Assembly: GCA_964595625.1 (NCBI GenBank)
Contig: CAZQQU010000008.1
Span: forward strand, 1-64,000
DNA: 64,000 nucleotides
DNA from: CAZQQU01 sp964595625
Lineage (GTDB): Bacteria > Bacteroidota > Bacteroidia > Flavobacteriales > Flavobacteriaceae
Direction: 5' to 3'
Below are positions 1 to 9,480 of the stretch, piece by piece. Each line of letters starts with the position of its first letter. Positions within the stretch are counted from its first letter, which is position 1. Position numbers and translations under genes: made by a program. The notes under the pieces were generated by a model. The model was given only the letters and a program-made list of their open reading frames with translations. It was not told the origin of the DNA and made no database searches.

Positions 1-2221
1 AAGGTGCTGAATCAATAGTAACTGAAGTTCCTGAAGTTACACAAGTAACATCAGAGCTGTTACGAACTGTAACCGTATAGGTGTTAGGTGCTAATCCGCT
101 AAAGACTACACCGGACTGGTAGTTTGTTCCGTCAATACTGTACTCATAACCAGCTCCTGTCGGAGAGGTAACCGTGATGGTTCCTGTGGGCACAGCACAA
201 GTGGGTTGGGTAACACTAGCTACAGCCTCTGAAGGAACTGAAGGTACCGAATCAATGGTAACCGAAGTTCCTGAAGTTACACAAGTAACATCAGAACTGT
301 TACGAACTGTAACCGTATAGGTGTTAGGTGCTAATCCGCTAAAGACTACACCGGACTGGTAGTTTGTTCCGTCAATACTGTACTCATAACCAGCTCCTGT
401 CGGAGAGGTAACCGTGATGGTTCCTGTGGGCACAGCACAAGTGGGTTGGGTAACACTAGCTACAGCCTCTGAAGGAACTGAAGGTGCCGAATCAATGGTA
501 ACCGAAGTTCCTGAAGTTACACAAGTAACATCAGAGGTGTTACGAACTGTTACTACATAGGTGTTAGGTACTAAACCGGTAAAGGTAGTACTTGACTGAT
601 AGTTGATTCCGTCAATGCTGTACTCATAACCAGCTCCTGTCGGAGAGGTAACCGTGATGGTTCCTGTGGGCACAGCACAAGTGGGTTGGGTAACACTAGC
701 TACAGCCTCTGAAGGAACTGAAGGTGCCGAATCAATAGTGACTGTTGTATCGGCTGATACACAGTTATTATTATTTATATTTCTTACCTCAATGGTATAG
801 TTACCAGGAACTAAAGATGAAAAGACATTGGATGATTGATAGCTACCTCCATTCAAACTGTATTCATATTGATTACCAGTCGGTGAAGTAACCGTGATAG
901 TTCCGGTAGGAACAGCACAAGTAGGTTGAATCACAGAAGTAGTCGCATCATTAGGAACCTCCACGGGTGTAACTGTTACCGATTTTTCATTGTTTGTAAG
1001 AACGGGGTCATTTTTAATACCTGTTATAGAAGCGGTATTGGTATAATTACCCGAGCTATTGACAGTAGCAGTTATTTGAAGCGTTTGGGTAGCGCCTACC
1101 GGTAAGTTTCCAATATTCCACTCACCGTTAGTGCTGTTATAAGATCCCGTTGAAGCACTAGAACTAACATATGTAAAACCACTAGGTAATACATCAGTTA
1201 CTACCACCCCGGTACCATCAGCAGGACCAATATTAGAAGCGGTTAATGTAAAAACCACATCCTGACCAATACAGGGGTTAGAAATATCCACTTGTTTGTT
1301 AATAGCTAAGTCAGCTCCAAATACCCCTTGGATTTTTCCAACAAATACACCGGCATCTAGCTGTGCATCACCAGCATCAGCAATAGCTATTTTAAAATCG
1401 TATATCCCTCCGGGTGTTAAACCGGTTAAGTCATACGTAATTAATTTAGTTAACCCGTTATACTCAACGTGTACCGGAAAAGGACCCGGGTTATTATTTT
1501 GTCTTAATCGGTTGGGATTACCTGAAACAGTCTGTGTAGTATGTCCATTTCTTTCATACCAAGTACTATTCGTTGAATCATAACCATTACCGCTTCCTCC
1601 ATTAAAACCATACTTACCATAATTTACTTTATTAATAGAAGTAACCGTTTGATTGGGCAAGCGAGCCATGTTTATTTTTCCACTTATACCTGGACCGCTA
1701 ACAAAAAATCCAAAAGTATCATTAAACTGCGATCCTACATAGTCAGGATATTCTTCTGAACCAAATTGATATTCGATACGTAACGCATCTGCACCTCCAG
1801 TTAACTCAATTTGAAAAGTGTACACTACAACATCTCGAGTTGCATTACTAGTAATGCTTGTCAAATCAGGGTCAGAATAGGTTGTATTCTGTGCTTGTCG
1901 AGTAGATTGTAAATTCGCATTTTTACTATTTATTTCATTCACAGCGTGTCCTGTTGAAAACAGGACTCCGGCATCGACACCCAAATTTGCTCCAGCTACT
2001 CCATTATTAAAAATAGCAATCTGGTTATTATTACCCCCACGTACAATCTGAGGATTAAGTATATTTAATCCACCTGCATTTAATGCATTTGCTATTTGTG
2101 TAGCATTTGGATTGCTATTAGTTACGGTGGCTTGTCCAAAAGACAAAGCACTCCATAATAACACCATTGTTATCATTAAGTGCTTTAACCTCGTATTTGA
2201 AAATTGTAAAACTTTTTTCAT
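1..2221 (-). CDS. choice-of-anchor L / DUF11 / tandem-repeat surface protein (3' end beyond window)
   Basis: The reading frame opens at an ATG at 2221 and stays open to the left edge, so only the first 740 or so residues are visible. An N-terminal signal peptide (about residues 1-30, ending near SALSFGQA) is followed by a region resembling the choice-of-anchor L domain (about 31-300; features such as GVLFSTGHA and EYQFGSEEYPDYVGS). A DUF11-type beta-sandwich comes next (about 304-410, beginning DLAINKQVD). After that come SprB-like repeats of 80 residues containing TCAVPTGTITVTSPTG and YEYSIDG. Family knowledge: such proteins in Flavobacteriia are exported by the type IX system and attached to or released from the cell surface; the sorting tail would lie outside the window. 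A role in adhesion is inference. The small secreted protein at 2241-2627 lies just upstream on the same strand. Confidence 0.85.
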   Translation of the reverse strand, partial: MKKVLQFSNTRLKHLMITMVLLWSALSFGQATVTNSNPNATQIANALNAGGLNILNPQIVRGGNNNQIAIFNNGVAGANLGVDAGVLFSTGHAVNEINSKNANLQSTRQAQNTTYSDPDLTSITSNATRDVVVYTFQIELTGGADALRIEYQFGSEEYPDYVGSQFNDTFGFFVSGPGISGKINMARLPNQTVTSINKVNYGKYGFNGGSGNGYDSTNSTWYERNGHTTQTVSGNPNRLRQNNNPGPFPVHVEYNGLTKLITYDLTGLTPGGIYDFKIAIADAGDAQLDAGVFVGKIQGVFGADLAINKQVDISNPCIGQDVVFTLTASNIGPADGTGVVVTDVLPSGFTYVSSSASTGSYNSTNGEWNIGNLPVGATQTLQITATVNSSGNYTNTASITGIKNDPVLTNNEKSVTVTPVEVPNDATTSVIQPTCAVPTGTITVTSPTGNQYEYSLNGGSYQSSNVFSSLVPGNYTIEVRNINNNNCVSADTTVTIDSAPSVPSEAVASVTQPTCAVPTGTITVTSPTGAGYEYSIDGINYQSSTTFTGLVPNTYVVTVRNTSDVTCVTSGTSVTIDSAPSVPSEAVASVTQPTCAVPTGTITVTSPTGAGYEYSIDGTNYQSGVVFSGLAPNTYTVTVRNSSDVTCVTSGTSVTIDSVPSVPSEAVASVTQPTCAVPTGTITVTSPTGAGYEYSIDGTNYQSGVVFSGLAPNTYTVTVRNSSDVTCVTSGTSVTIDSAP
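3..960 (-). repeat. 240-bp in-frame tandem repeats in the surface protein
   Basis: Four copies of a 240-bp (80-codon) unit begin near 3, 243, 483 and 723. Copies 1 and 2 are nearly identical at the DNA level. Copy 3 matches them almost exactly in its second half (about 610-722) but differs in its first half. Copy 4 is diverged throughout. The repeat region continues off the left edge, so the total copy number is unknown. Confidence 0.92.
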
Positions 2222-2240
2222 ACTCCCTTGTTATTAAGTT

Positions 2241-2627
2241 TTATTTGTTTAAAGTCAAATTAAGTTCAGACAACATTTCTTTGTTGCTTCTCAATTTATT
2301 TAACTGTCCTTCATTAAGAACTCGTTTTAACTCTTCAGTTATTCTTTCCATCGTTAATGGAATCCTTGGTGAAGTTTGATCGGGTAATGAAAGAGTTGAG
2401 TTCTTAAGTACTAAAAGATTTAAAACCTCCACCTCTTGTTCTTTACTCAATGACAACTCCTTCTTCAGAACTTCTAATTCCTTCTTCGCTTCTAATTCAT
2501 AAGCCTGAATTTGAGTGCTTCCAGAAACTTGCTGTCCATACGAATTAGTAATACCAATTGACGTGAAGCTTATCACTGCAATTAGGAACACCAATCCTTT
2601 TTTGATAAATGAAAACTGGTTTTTCAT
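2241..2627 (-). CDS. small secreted helical protein, weakly Spy/CpxP-like
   Basis: This 128-residue protein starts at an ATG and has a signal peptide (about residues 1-31, ending NSYGQQ). The mature part is charged and helical, with an LSLSKEQ motif and a later LNEGQLNKL motif. These recall the paired LTxxQ motifs of Spy/CpxP periplasmic chaperones, which also occur in two other genes of this window (36657-36953 and 37108-37512), but the match is loose. It ends 19 bp before the surface-protein gene on the same strand and is probably cotranscribed with it. No specific function can be assigned; a periplasmic chaperone or stress sensor is possible. Confidence 0.7.
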   Translation of the reverse strand: MKNQFSFIKKGLVFLIAVISFTSIGITNSYGQQVSGSTQIQAYELEAKKELEVLKKELSLSKEQEVEVLNLLVLKNSTLSLPDQTSPRIPLTMERITEELKRVLNEGQLNKLRSNKEMLSELNLTLNK

Positions 2628-3162
2628 AATGATTTAGTTTAATTTATTTTTCGTTTACTATTGTTCAAAATAAAAACATCCCGTTAGGCAAATAAAAAAT
2701 AGCCACAACGAACGCTAAACGTTAATATATTAGGGGAGAGTCAATAAAACAGGCCTGTGGCCGTGTGTAATTAATGTAGGGGAGAAAGTTGGAATTTAGT
2801 CTTGTAGTTTATCATCGATAAACCTACTTTACAACAGAAAGAAAAATATCTCTCTTGGTTGACGGGTCAAATATATAAACCGAAAATTCATTTTTAACAT
2901 ACGCACCAAGAATCATTTTAAAATTTCATAGTTAACACGCTTATAAAGCCACGTAACCATTTATATATAAGTGTATTAACTATTTAAATAAATTACAAAT
3001 AAATGTTAAAAATCCGTTTTTTCACACTCTTTTTTTTGTAAGAAAAATCTTACTCTTTTTTCCTACAGTAGAAATAGCGGGTTTGGAATCCACGATTTTA
3101 AAAAAACAAAAAAACCATTTGAAATGCCGTATAAGTAAAGCTATATTTGTCAAAATTTTTTT
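2628..3162. other. 535-bp divergent intergenic region
   Basis: No convincing coding sequence. It holds the regulatory region of the minus-strand surface-protein pair and, at its right end, the prfC promoter. Visible structures are two copies of TAGGGGAGA at 2731-2739 and 2777-2785, a hairpin at 2804-2827 (GTTTATC, loop ATC, GATAAAC, plus a bulged extension), and a small hairpin GTAAGA-AAAA-TCTTAC near 3040-3055 followed by a T-rich run. Confidence 0.6.
3118..3149 (+). promoter_or_regulatory. prfC promoter, Bacteroidota type
   Basis: TTTG at 3118-3121 and TATATTTG at 3142-3149 are separated by 20 bp. This matches the -33 TTTG / -7 TAnnTTTG consensus of Bacteroidota primary sigma factor promoters. 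Transcription would start only a few bases before the prfC ATG at 3163, so the leader is very short. Confidence 0.7.
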
Positions 3163-4749
3163 ATGAATTCTCAAAAAGAAATCTCCCGGAGACGCACCTT
3201 CGGAATTATTTCGCATCCGGATGCCGGTAAAACAACCCTTACCGAAAAGCTATTACTCTTTGGAGGTGCCATCCAAGAAGCAGGTGCCGTAAAATCTAAT
3301 AAAATAAAAAAAGGAGCTACGAGCGACTTTATGGAAATCGAACGGCAAAGAGGAATTTCGGTAGCCACTTCCGTATTAGCTTTTGAATACAACGGAACCA
3401 AAATAAATATTTTAGATACGCCTGGGCACAAAGATTTTGCAGAAGACACTTATCGGACTCTAACGGCCGTGGACAGTGTTATCGTGGTAATAGACGTGGC
3501 AAAAGGAGTGGAGGAGCAAACCGAAAAATTGGTAGAAGTATGCCGCATGCGAAATATACCCATCATTGTATTTATCAACAAACTAGACCGCGAGGGAAAA
3601 GATGCCTTTGAACTCTTAGATGAAATCGAACAAAAACTACTGCTGAAAGTAGTGCCTTTAAGTTTTCCTATCGGAATGGGATACGATTTTAAAGGAATTT
3701 ACAATCTCTGGGAAAAAAACATAAACCTATTTACCGGCGATTCTAAAAAGAACATCGAAGATACCATTAGTATTAATGACTTACATACAGAGGAATTAAC
3801 AAAACTCATAGGAGAAAAATCTGCTACGCAATTGCGCGATGACATAGAAATGGTAGAAGGAATTTATCCCGAATTTAATCGAAATAAATATTTGGAAGCA
3901 AACCTGCAACCGGTTTTTTTTGGTTCTGCCTTAAACAATTTTGGGATTCGGGAATTACTAGATTGCTTTATTCAAATTGCCCCTACTCCCCGACCTAAGA
4001 TGAGTAATACTCGTTGGGTAGAACCAAGCGAAAAGGAGTTTAGTGGTTTTGTTTTTAAAATCCATGCTAATATGGACTCCAAGCACCGTGATCGCTTGGC
4101 TTTTGTCAAAATAGTTTCGGGAGTTTTTCAAAGAAATACTCCCTACTTACACGTTCGACTCAATAAAAAGTTGAAATTTTCGAGCCCCCATGCTTTTTTT
4201 GCTGAAAAAAAAGAAATCGTAGATATTTCTTATCCGGGTGATATAGTAGGCTTGCACGACACCGGAAATTTTAAAATAGGCGACACACTTACCGAGGGTG
4301 AAATCATGTATTATAAAGGAATCCCCAGTTTTTCTCCGGAACATTTTAGATATATCAACAATGCGGATCCCTTAAAATCAAAACAACTGGAAAAGGGAAT
4401 AGATCAGTTGATGGACGAAGGGGTAGCACAGCTTTTTACTTTAGAAATAAACGGGCGTAAAATTATCGGTACGGTAGGTGCGCTGCAATTTGAAGTTATT
4501 CAGTACCGTTTAGAACACGAATACGGTGCAAAATGCCGCTACGAAAACCTAAACGTGCACAAAGCTTGCTGGATAGAAGCTACCGATACAAAATCAGAAG
4601 AATACTTAGATTTTATACGAGTAAAGAGCAAATTCTTAGCCAAAGACAAACAAGGAAAGCTGGTCTTTTTAGCTGATTCTGCATTTACACTACAAATGAC
4701 CCAAGACAAATATCCGAATGTCAAATTACACTTTATCTCGGAGTATTAA
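3163..4749 (+). CDS. prfC: peptide chain release factor 3
   Basis: RF3 is a translational GTPase that removes RF1/RF2 from the ribosome after peptide release. The 528-residue length is normal. The G1 motif SHPDAGKTT is at residues 17-25, followed by the G3 motif DTPGHKDF and the G4 motif FINKLD, then domain II and the RF3-specific C-terminal part (FEVIQYRLEHEYGAKCRYE). The SHPDAGKTT form of G1 separates RF3 from EF-G, which has AHIDAGKTT. It is a single gene with its own promoter, convergent with the DUF3467 gene. Confidence 0.96.
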   Translation: MNSQKEISRRRTFGIISHPDAGKTTLTEKLLLFGGAIQEAGAVKSNKIKKGATSDFMEIERQRGISVATSVLAFEYNGTKINILDTPGHKDFAEDTYRTLTAVDSVIVVIDVAKGVEEQTEKLVEVCRMRNIPIIVFINKLDREGKDAFELLDEIEQKLLLKVVPLSFPIGMGYDFKGIYNLWEKNINLFTGDSKKNIEDTISINDLHTEELTKLIGEKSATQLRDDIEMVEGIYPEFNRNKYLEANLQPVFFGSALNNFGIRELLDCFIQIAPTPRPKMSNTRWVEPSEKEFSGFVFKIHANMDSKHRDRLAFVKIVSGVFQRNTPYLHVRLNKKLKFSSPHAFFAEKKEIVDISYPGDIVGLHDTGNFKIGDTLTEGEIMYYKGIPSFSPEHFRYINNADPLKSKQLEKGIDQLMDEGVAQLFTLEINGRKIIGTVGALQFEVIQYRLEHEYGAKCRYENLNVHKACWIEATDTKSEEYLDFIRVKSKFLAKDKQGKLVFLADSAFTLQMTQDKYPNVKLHFISEY

Positions 4750-4767
4750 AAAAGGAAGTAAAGCAAC

Positions 4768-5082
4768 TTAGGCTTCTCCGGTGGGGCCAAAACTCAATGG
4801 CAATTGAGGTTGGTCAAATTCTTTAATCTCACCATGGGCATTTTCAAAACGCTTTACATTTTCATGAAGTGCTTTTAAAAATCGCTTGGCATGCTGGGGT
4901 GTCAAAATAATTCTTGACTTTACCTTATTTTTAGGTGTACCCGGCATAATGGCAACAAAATCAAGAACAAACTCGGAAGCCGAATGATTGATGATAGCCA
5001 AATTACTATATATCCCTTGCGCGATATTTTCGTCAAGTTCTATATTAATTTTGGCTTGCTTAGGTTTATTATCTTGTGACAT
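4768..5082 (-). CDS. DUF3467 family protein
   Basis: A 104-residue protein of the DUF3467 family, which is common in Bacteroidota and often sits directly after rpoC, as here (51 bp after the rpoC stop). Visible features are an N-terminal lysine-rich start, IELDENIAQGIYSNL, then HSASEFVLDFVAIMPG and a conserved RIILTPQHAKRFLKAL helix. The function is not known. The position suggests co-expression with RNA polymerase, but a perfect 12-bp hairpin lies in the gap and may limit readthrough. Confidence 0.9.
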   Translation of the reverse strand: MSQDNKPKQAKINIELDENIAQGIYSNLAIINHSASEFVLDFVAIMPGTPKNKVKSRIILTPQHAKRFLKALHENVKRFENAHGEIKEFDQPQLPLSFGPTGEA

Positions 5083-5101
5083 ATAGGCATAAATTTATAA
5101 A

Positions 5102-5128
5102 ACATTCCCTCCTTTCAGGAGGGAATGT
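5102..5128 (-). terminator. hairpin between rpoC and the DUF3467 gene
   Basis: A perfect 12-bp inverted repeat (ACATTCCCTCCT, loop of 3, AGGAGGGAATGT) lies 5 bp after the rpoC stop. On the minus strand it is followed by TTTAT, a weak U-tract. It may be an intrinsic terminator, an attenuator or a 3'-stabilising structure for the rpoBC mRNA. Confidence 0.6.
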
Positions 5129-5133
5129 GATCA

Positions 5134-8100
5134 TTAGTGATAATTAACTTCTACTTTTTTTTTGGTCATTTCTTCCAAGGCTTCCTGGGATCCCACTAAG
5201 TAGTGATTGTACTCTCTCAGTCCGGTTCCAGCAGGAATCTTGTGACCTACAATTACGTTCTCTTTCAAACCTTCCAGTTCATCTACTTTTCCGCTCACAG
5301 CAGCCTCGTTTAACACCTTCGTAGTTTCTTGGAAAGAAGCTGCTGATATAAACGATTTGGTTTGTAGAGAGGCTCGGGTAATCCCTTGCAACACTGGGGT
5401 GGCTGTAGCAGGTACGGCATCACGGGCTATGACCAGTTGCTTATCCGCACGTTTTAAGATCGAATTTTCATCTCTCAAATCGCGGGCTGTGATAATTTGT
5501 CCGGCTTTAAATAGCTCACTATCACCAGGCTCTTCCACCACTTTCATTCCAAATATTTTATCGTTTTCGTAGGTAAAATCTTGTTTATGAACCAGTTGCT
5601 CTTCTAAGAAAATAGTATCTCCCGGATCATTAATAACTACTTTTCGCATCATTTGACGTACAATGACTTCAAAATGCTTGTCGTTAATTTTTACACCTTG
5701 CAAACGATATACCTCTTGTACCTCATTGACCAAATATTGTTGTACAGCGGAAGGACCTTTAATTCTCAGGATATCTTCAGGAGTAACTGAACCATCTGAA
5801 AGGGGCATTCCGGCTTTAACAAAGTCATTTTCTTGTACTAAAACCTGGTTGGTAAGTTTTACCAAATACTTTTTGATTTCACCAAATTTGGATTCAATGA
5901 TAATCTCTCGATTACCTCTTTTAATTTTTCCAAAAGAAACCACTCCATCAATCTCACTTACAACTGCAGGATTGGAAGGATTTCTGGCTTCAAACAACTC
6001 GGTCAATCTTGGTAAACCTCCAGTAATATCACCTGCTTTAGCAGATCGGCGAGGGATTTTTACTAAGACTTTTCCGGATTTGATTTTTTCACCATCATCG
6101 ACCATTATGTGTGCCCCTACTGGTAAGTTATACGAACGAAGGATATTTCCTTTGGTATCTTGAATATGTAAAGTCGGAATCAGTTTTTTGTTTTTAGACT
6201 CTGAAATTACTTTTTCGTTAAATCCGGTTTGTTCGTCGATTTCTACTTGATAGGAAATTCCCCTTTCGATATCTTCATAAACAATTTTCCCGGCAAATTC
6301 AGAAATAATAACACCGTTAAAGGGATCCCATTGACAAATAAGATCTCCTTTACTTAATTTATCTCCACTTTTTATAAAAATCTGTGAACCATAAGGAATA
6401 TTATTTGTACTCAATACATTGCCAGACTTTTCATCAACAAGTTTTATTTCAGAAGTTCTAGAAATTACCACATCTACCGATTTACCACCGTCAATTTCAC
6501 TTTTTACGGTAACTAGCTCGTCTATTTCGGCAATTCCGTCAAATTTGGCAACTAGTTTATTTTCTTCCGAAACTCCACCAGCAACACCCCCTACGTGGAA
6601 GGTTCTAAGTGTAAGCTGTGTACCCGGTTCACCAATAGATTGGGCAGCAATAACACCTACAGCTTCTCCTTTTTGTACCATTTTACCGGTAGCTAGGTTT
6701 CGACCGTAACAAGCTGCACAAATACCTTTTTCGGCTTCACAGGTTAAAGGAGAACGTACTTCAACTGTTTCAATCGGCGAATGATTAATTTTATTAGCGA
6801 TTTCTTCAACAATATATCCTCCCGCTTTAACGTACACTTCACCGGTAATAGGATCAATAACATCTGCTAAAGCAATACGGCCTATAATTCTCTCGGCTAA
6901 AGTTTCTACCGTTTCATCGTTCTTTTTCAGGGCAGCTACTTCAATTCCACGAAGGGTTCCACAATCTTCCTCTAATACAATTACATCTTGTGAAACGTCA
7001 ACCAATCTACGGGTTAGGTAACCCGCATCCGCAGTTTTTAAAGCTGTATCCGCCAAACCTTTACGAGCACCGTGGGTAGAGATAAAGTATTCCAAAATCG
7101 AAAGTCCTTCTTTAAAGTTAGAAAGAATGGGGTTTTCGATAATTTCACCACCACCCGCTGTAGATTTTTTAGGTTTTGCCATCAATCCCCGCATACCGGT
7201 CAACTGGCGAATCTGTTCTTTAGATCCTCGCGCACCGGAGTCAAGCATCATATACACCGAATTAAAACCTTGTTGGTCTTCTCTAATACGCTTCATCGAC
7301 AACTCGGTTAATGAAGCATTGGTAGAGGTCCAAATATCAATCACTTGGTTATACCGCTCGTTATTGGTGATAAGTCCCATATGATAGTTGGAAATCACCG
7401 ATTCTACTTGAGAATTCGCTTCATCAATCATTTTTTGCTTTTCTTCCGGGATAATAATATCGCCTAAGCTAAATGACAATCCACCTTTAAACGCGTAATG
7501 GTATCCCAAATCTTTAATACTGTCTAAGAACTCAGAAGTGGTAGGAACGTCGGTTATTTTTAAAATTTTAAAAATAATGTCCCGCAACGATTTTTTGGTC
7601 ATTACTTCATTAAAGTATCCGGCTTTACGAGGAACTACCTGATTAAAGATAACTCTACCAACTGTAGTTTCTTTAAGCTGGAATACTTCGTTTCCGTTCT
7701 CATCGATGTCGTGTACTTTTACTTTAATACCAGCATTTAAATCAACTTTTCTCTCGTTGTGAGCAATAATTACTTCCTCGGCCGAGTAGAAGGTCAGGCC
7801 TTCTCCTTTTACTGGATGCTCGGGAGTAGAAACACGGAGTTTAGTTAAATAGTACAATCCAAGTACCATGTCCTGAGAGGGTACGGTAATGGGAGAACCA
7901 TTGGCTGGGTTTAATATATTTTGCGAAGCCAACATTAACAACTGAGCTTCTAAAATAGCCTCGGGGCTTAACGGCAAGTGTACCGCCATCTGGTCACCGT
8001 CAAAGTCGGCGTTAAAAGCCGTACATGACAAGGGGTGAAGTTGAATTGCTTTTCCTTCAATTAATTTGGGTTGGAAAGCTTGAATCCCCAGACGGTGTAA

Positions 8101-9432
8101 GGTAGGGGCTCGGTTTAGTAATACGGGATGACCTTTAAGAACATTCTCTAAAATATCCCACACTACCGGCTCCTTCTTGTCTATAATTTTCTTGGCTGAT
8201 TTAACTGTTTTTACAATACCTCTTTCAATTAACTTTCTAATAATAAAAGGTTTGTACAATTCAGCAGCCATATCTTTGGGCAATCCACATTCGTACATTT
8301 TTAATTCAGGCCCCACCACAATAACCGAACGGGCTGAGTAATCTACTCGTTTACCCAATAGGTTTTGACGGAAACGACCTTGTTTTCCTTTTAAGGAATC
8401 AGAAAGTGATTTTAAGGGTCGGTTGGCATCAGTCTTAACCGCCGATGATTTTCTTGTATTGTCAAACAACGAATCCACCGATTCTTGAAGCATCCGTTTT
8501 TCATTTCTAAGAATGACTTCAGGTGCTTTGATTTCGACCAATCTCTTCAGACGGTTATTTCGGATAATTACTCTTCGGTACAAATCATTTAAGTCAGAAG
8601 TAGCAAAACGTCCTCCATCTAGTGGAACTAAAGGTCGCAATTCAGGTGGAATGACCGGAATAACTTTCATAATCATCCATTCCGGTTTATTTTCTCTATT
8701 TAAAGAAGCCTCTCTAAAGGCCTCTACTACTTGAAGTCTTTTAAGAGCTTCTGTTTTTCTTTGTTTTGAGGTTTCGTTATTGGCTTTGTGTCTGAGTTCG
8801 TAAGACAACTCATCCAAATCAATTCGTTGCAATAAATCTACCAGACACTCGGCTCCCATCTTAGCAATAAACTTATTGGGATCTGAATCTTCTAAGTATT
8901 GGTTCTCAGCTGGCAAACTATCTAGAACCGTTAGATATTCTTCTTCAGTTAAGAAGTCAAGTGTTTGTAAGGGTTCTCCATCTTCGTTGTGAGCTATACC
9001 CGGTTGGATTACTACATATCTTTCGTAGTAAATAATCATATCCAACTTTTTGGAGGGTAATCCTAAAAGGTAACCCAATTTGTTAGGAAGTGATCTAAAA
9101 TACCAGATATGAGCAACGGGAACCACTAAATTAATATGTCCTACTCGATCACGACGTACTTTCTTTTCAGTCACCTCTACTCCACAGCGGTCACAAACGA
9201 TGCCTTTATAGCGAATTCGTTTGTATTTTCCACAAGCACATTCATAATCTTTAACAGGTCCAAAGATTCTCTCACAAAACAGTCCGTCACGTTCTGGTTT
9301 ATGAGTTCGGTAATTGATCGTCTCAGGTTTTAAAACCTCTCCATTAGAAGCTGCCAAAATAGATTCGGGAGAAGCTAGACCGATTGAGATCTTATTAAAT
9401 TTTGATACTGTATTTTCTTTATTTCTTGCCAT
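5134..9432 (-). CDS. rpoC: DNA-directed RNA polymerase subunit beta'
   Basis: The largest RNA polymerase subunit, about 1432 residues. I place the start at the ATG at 9432 (MARNKENTVSK); a TTG three codons upstream keeps the frame open but is not needed. The N-terminal zinc ribbon (ECACGKYK with CDRCGV), the catalytic magnesium loop NADFDGDQMAVHLP, the second zinc site (CGTLRG and CEAEKGICAACYG) and the trigger-loop region (GEPGTQLTLRTFH) are all present. It follows rpoB after a 48-bp gap that contains a short GAGGT/ACCTC hairpin, and is part of the rplKAJL-rpoBC operon. Confidence 0.98.
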   Translation of the reverse strand: MARNKENTVSKFNKISIGLASPESILAASNGEVLKPETINYRTHKPERDGLFCERIFGPVKDYECACGKYKRIRYKGIVCDRCGVEVTEKKVRRDRVGHINLVVPVAHIWYFRSLPNKLGYLLGLPSKKLDMIIYYERYVVIQPGIAHNEDGEPLQTLDFLTEEEYLTVLDSLPAENQYLEDSDPNKFIAKMGAECLVDLLQRIDLDELSYELRHKANNETSKQRKTEALKRLQVVEAFREASLNRENKPEWMIMKVIPVIPPELRPLVPLDGGRFATSDLNDLYRRVIIRNNRLKRLVEIKAPEVILRNEKRMLQESVDSLFDNTRKSSAVKTDANRPLKSLSDSLKGKQGRFRQNLLGKRVDYSARSVIVVGPELKMYECGLPKDMAAELYKPFIIRKLIERGIVKTVKSAKKIIDKKEPVVWDILENVLKGHPVLLNRAPTLHRLGIQAFQPKLIEGKAIQLHPLSCTAFNADFDGDQMAVHLPLSPEAILEAQLLMLASQNILNPANGSPITVPSQDMVLGLYYLTKLRVSTPEHPVKGEGLTFYSAEEVIIAHNERKVDLNAGIKVKVHDIDENGNEVFQLKETTVGRVIFNQVVPRKAGYFNEVMTKKSLRDIIFKILKITDVPTTSEFLDSIKDLGYHYAFKGGLSFSLGDIIIPEEKQKMIDEANSQVESVISNYHMGLITNNERYNQVIDIWTSTNASLTELSMKRIREDQQGFNSVYMMLDSGARGSKEQIRQLTGMRGLMAKPKKSTAGGGEIIENPILSNFKEGLSILEYFISTHGARKGLADTALKTADAGYLTRRLVDVSQDVIVLEEDCGTLRGIEVAALKKNDETVETLAERIIGRIALADVIDPITGEVYVKAGGYIVEEIANKINHSPIETVEVRSPLTCEAEKGICAACYGRNLATGKMVQKGEAVGVIAAQSIGEPGTQLTLRTFHVGGVAGGVSEENKLVAKFDGIAEIDELVTVKSEIDGGKSVDVVISRTSEIKLVDEKSGNVLSTNNIPYGSQIFIKSGDKLSKGDLICQWDPFNGVIISEFAGKIVYEDIERGISYQVEIDEQTGFNEKVISESKNKKLIPTLHIQDTKGNILRSYNLPVGAHIMVDDGEKIKSGKVLVKIPRRSAKAGDITGGLPRLTELFEARNPSNPAVVSEIDGVVSFGKIKRGNREIIIESKFGEIKKYLVKLTNQVLVQENDFVKAGMPLSDGSVTPEDILRIKGPSAVQQYLVNEVQEVYRLQGVKINDKHFEVIVRQMMRKVVINDPGDTIFLEEQLVHKQDFTYENDKIFGMKVVEEPGDSELFKAGQIITARDLRDENSILKRADKQLVIARDAVPATATPVLQGITRASLQTKSFISAASFQETTKVLNEAAVSGKVDELEGLKENVIVGHKIPAGTGLREYNHYLVGSQEALEEMTKKKVEVNYH

Positions 9433-9480
9433 ATTATTCAAAAGTTCAAAGTTCTAAGTTAAGGAGGTACACACCTCTGT

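Noticed and set aside
3022..3216. 64-residue minus-strand frame upstream of prfC
   Set aside because: Overlaps the prfC promoter and start, is low complexity, and has no family resemblance.
5663..6163. 166-residue plus-strand frame inside rpoC
   Set aside because: Antisense shadow of rpoC with no recognisable domain.
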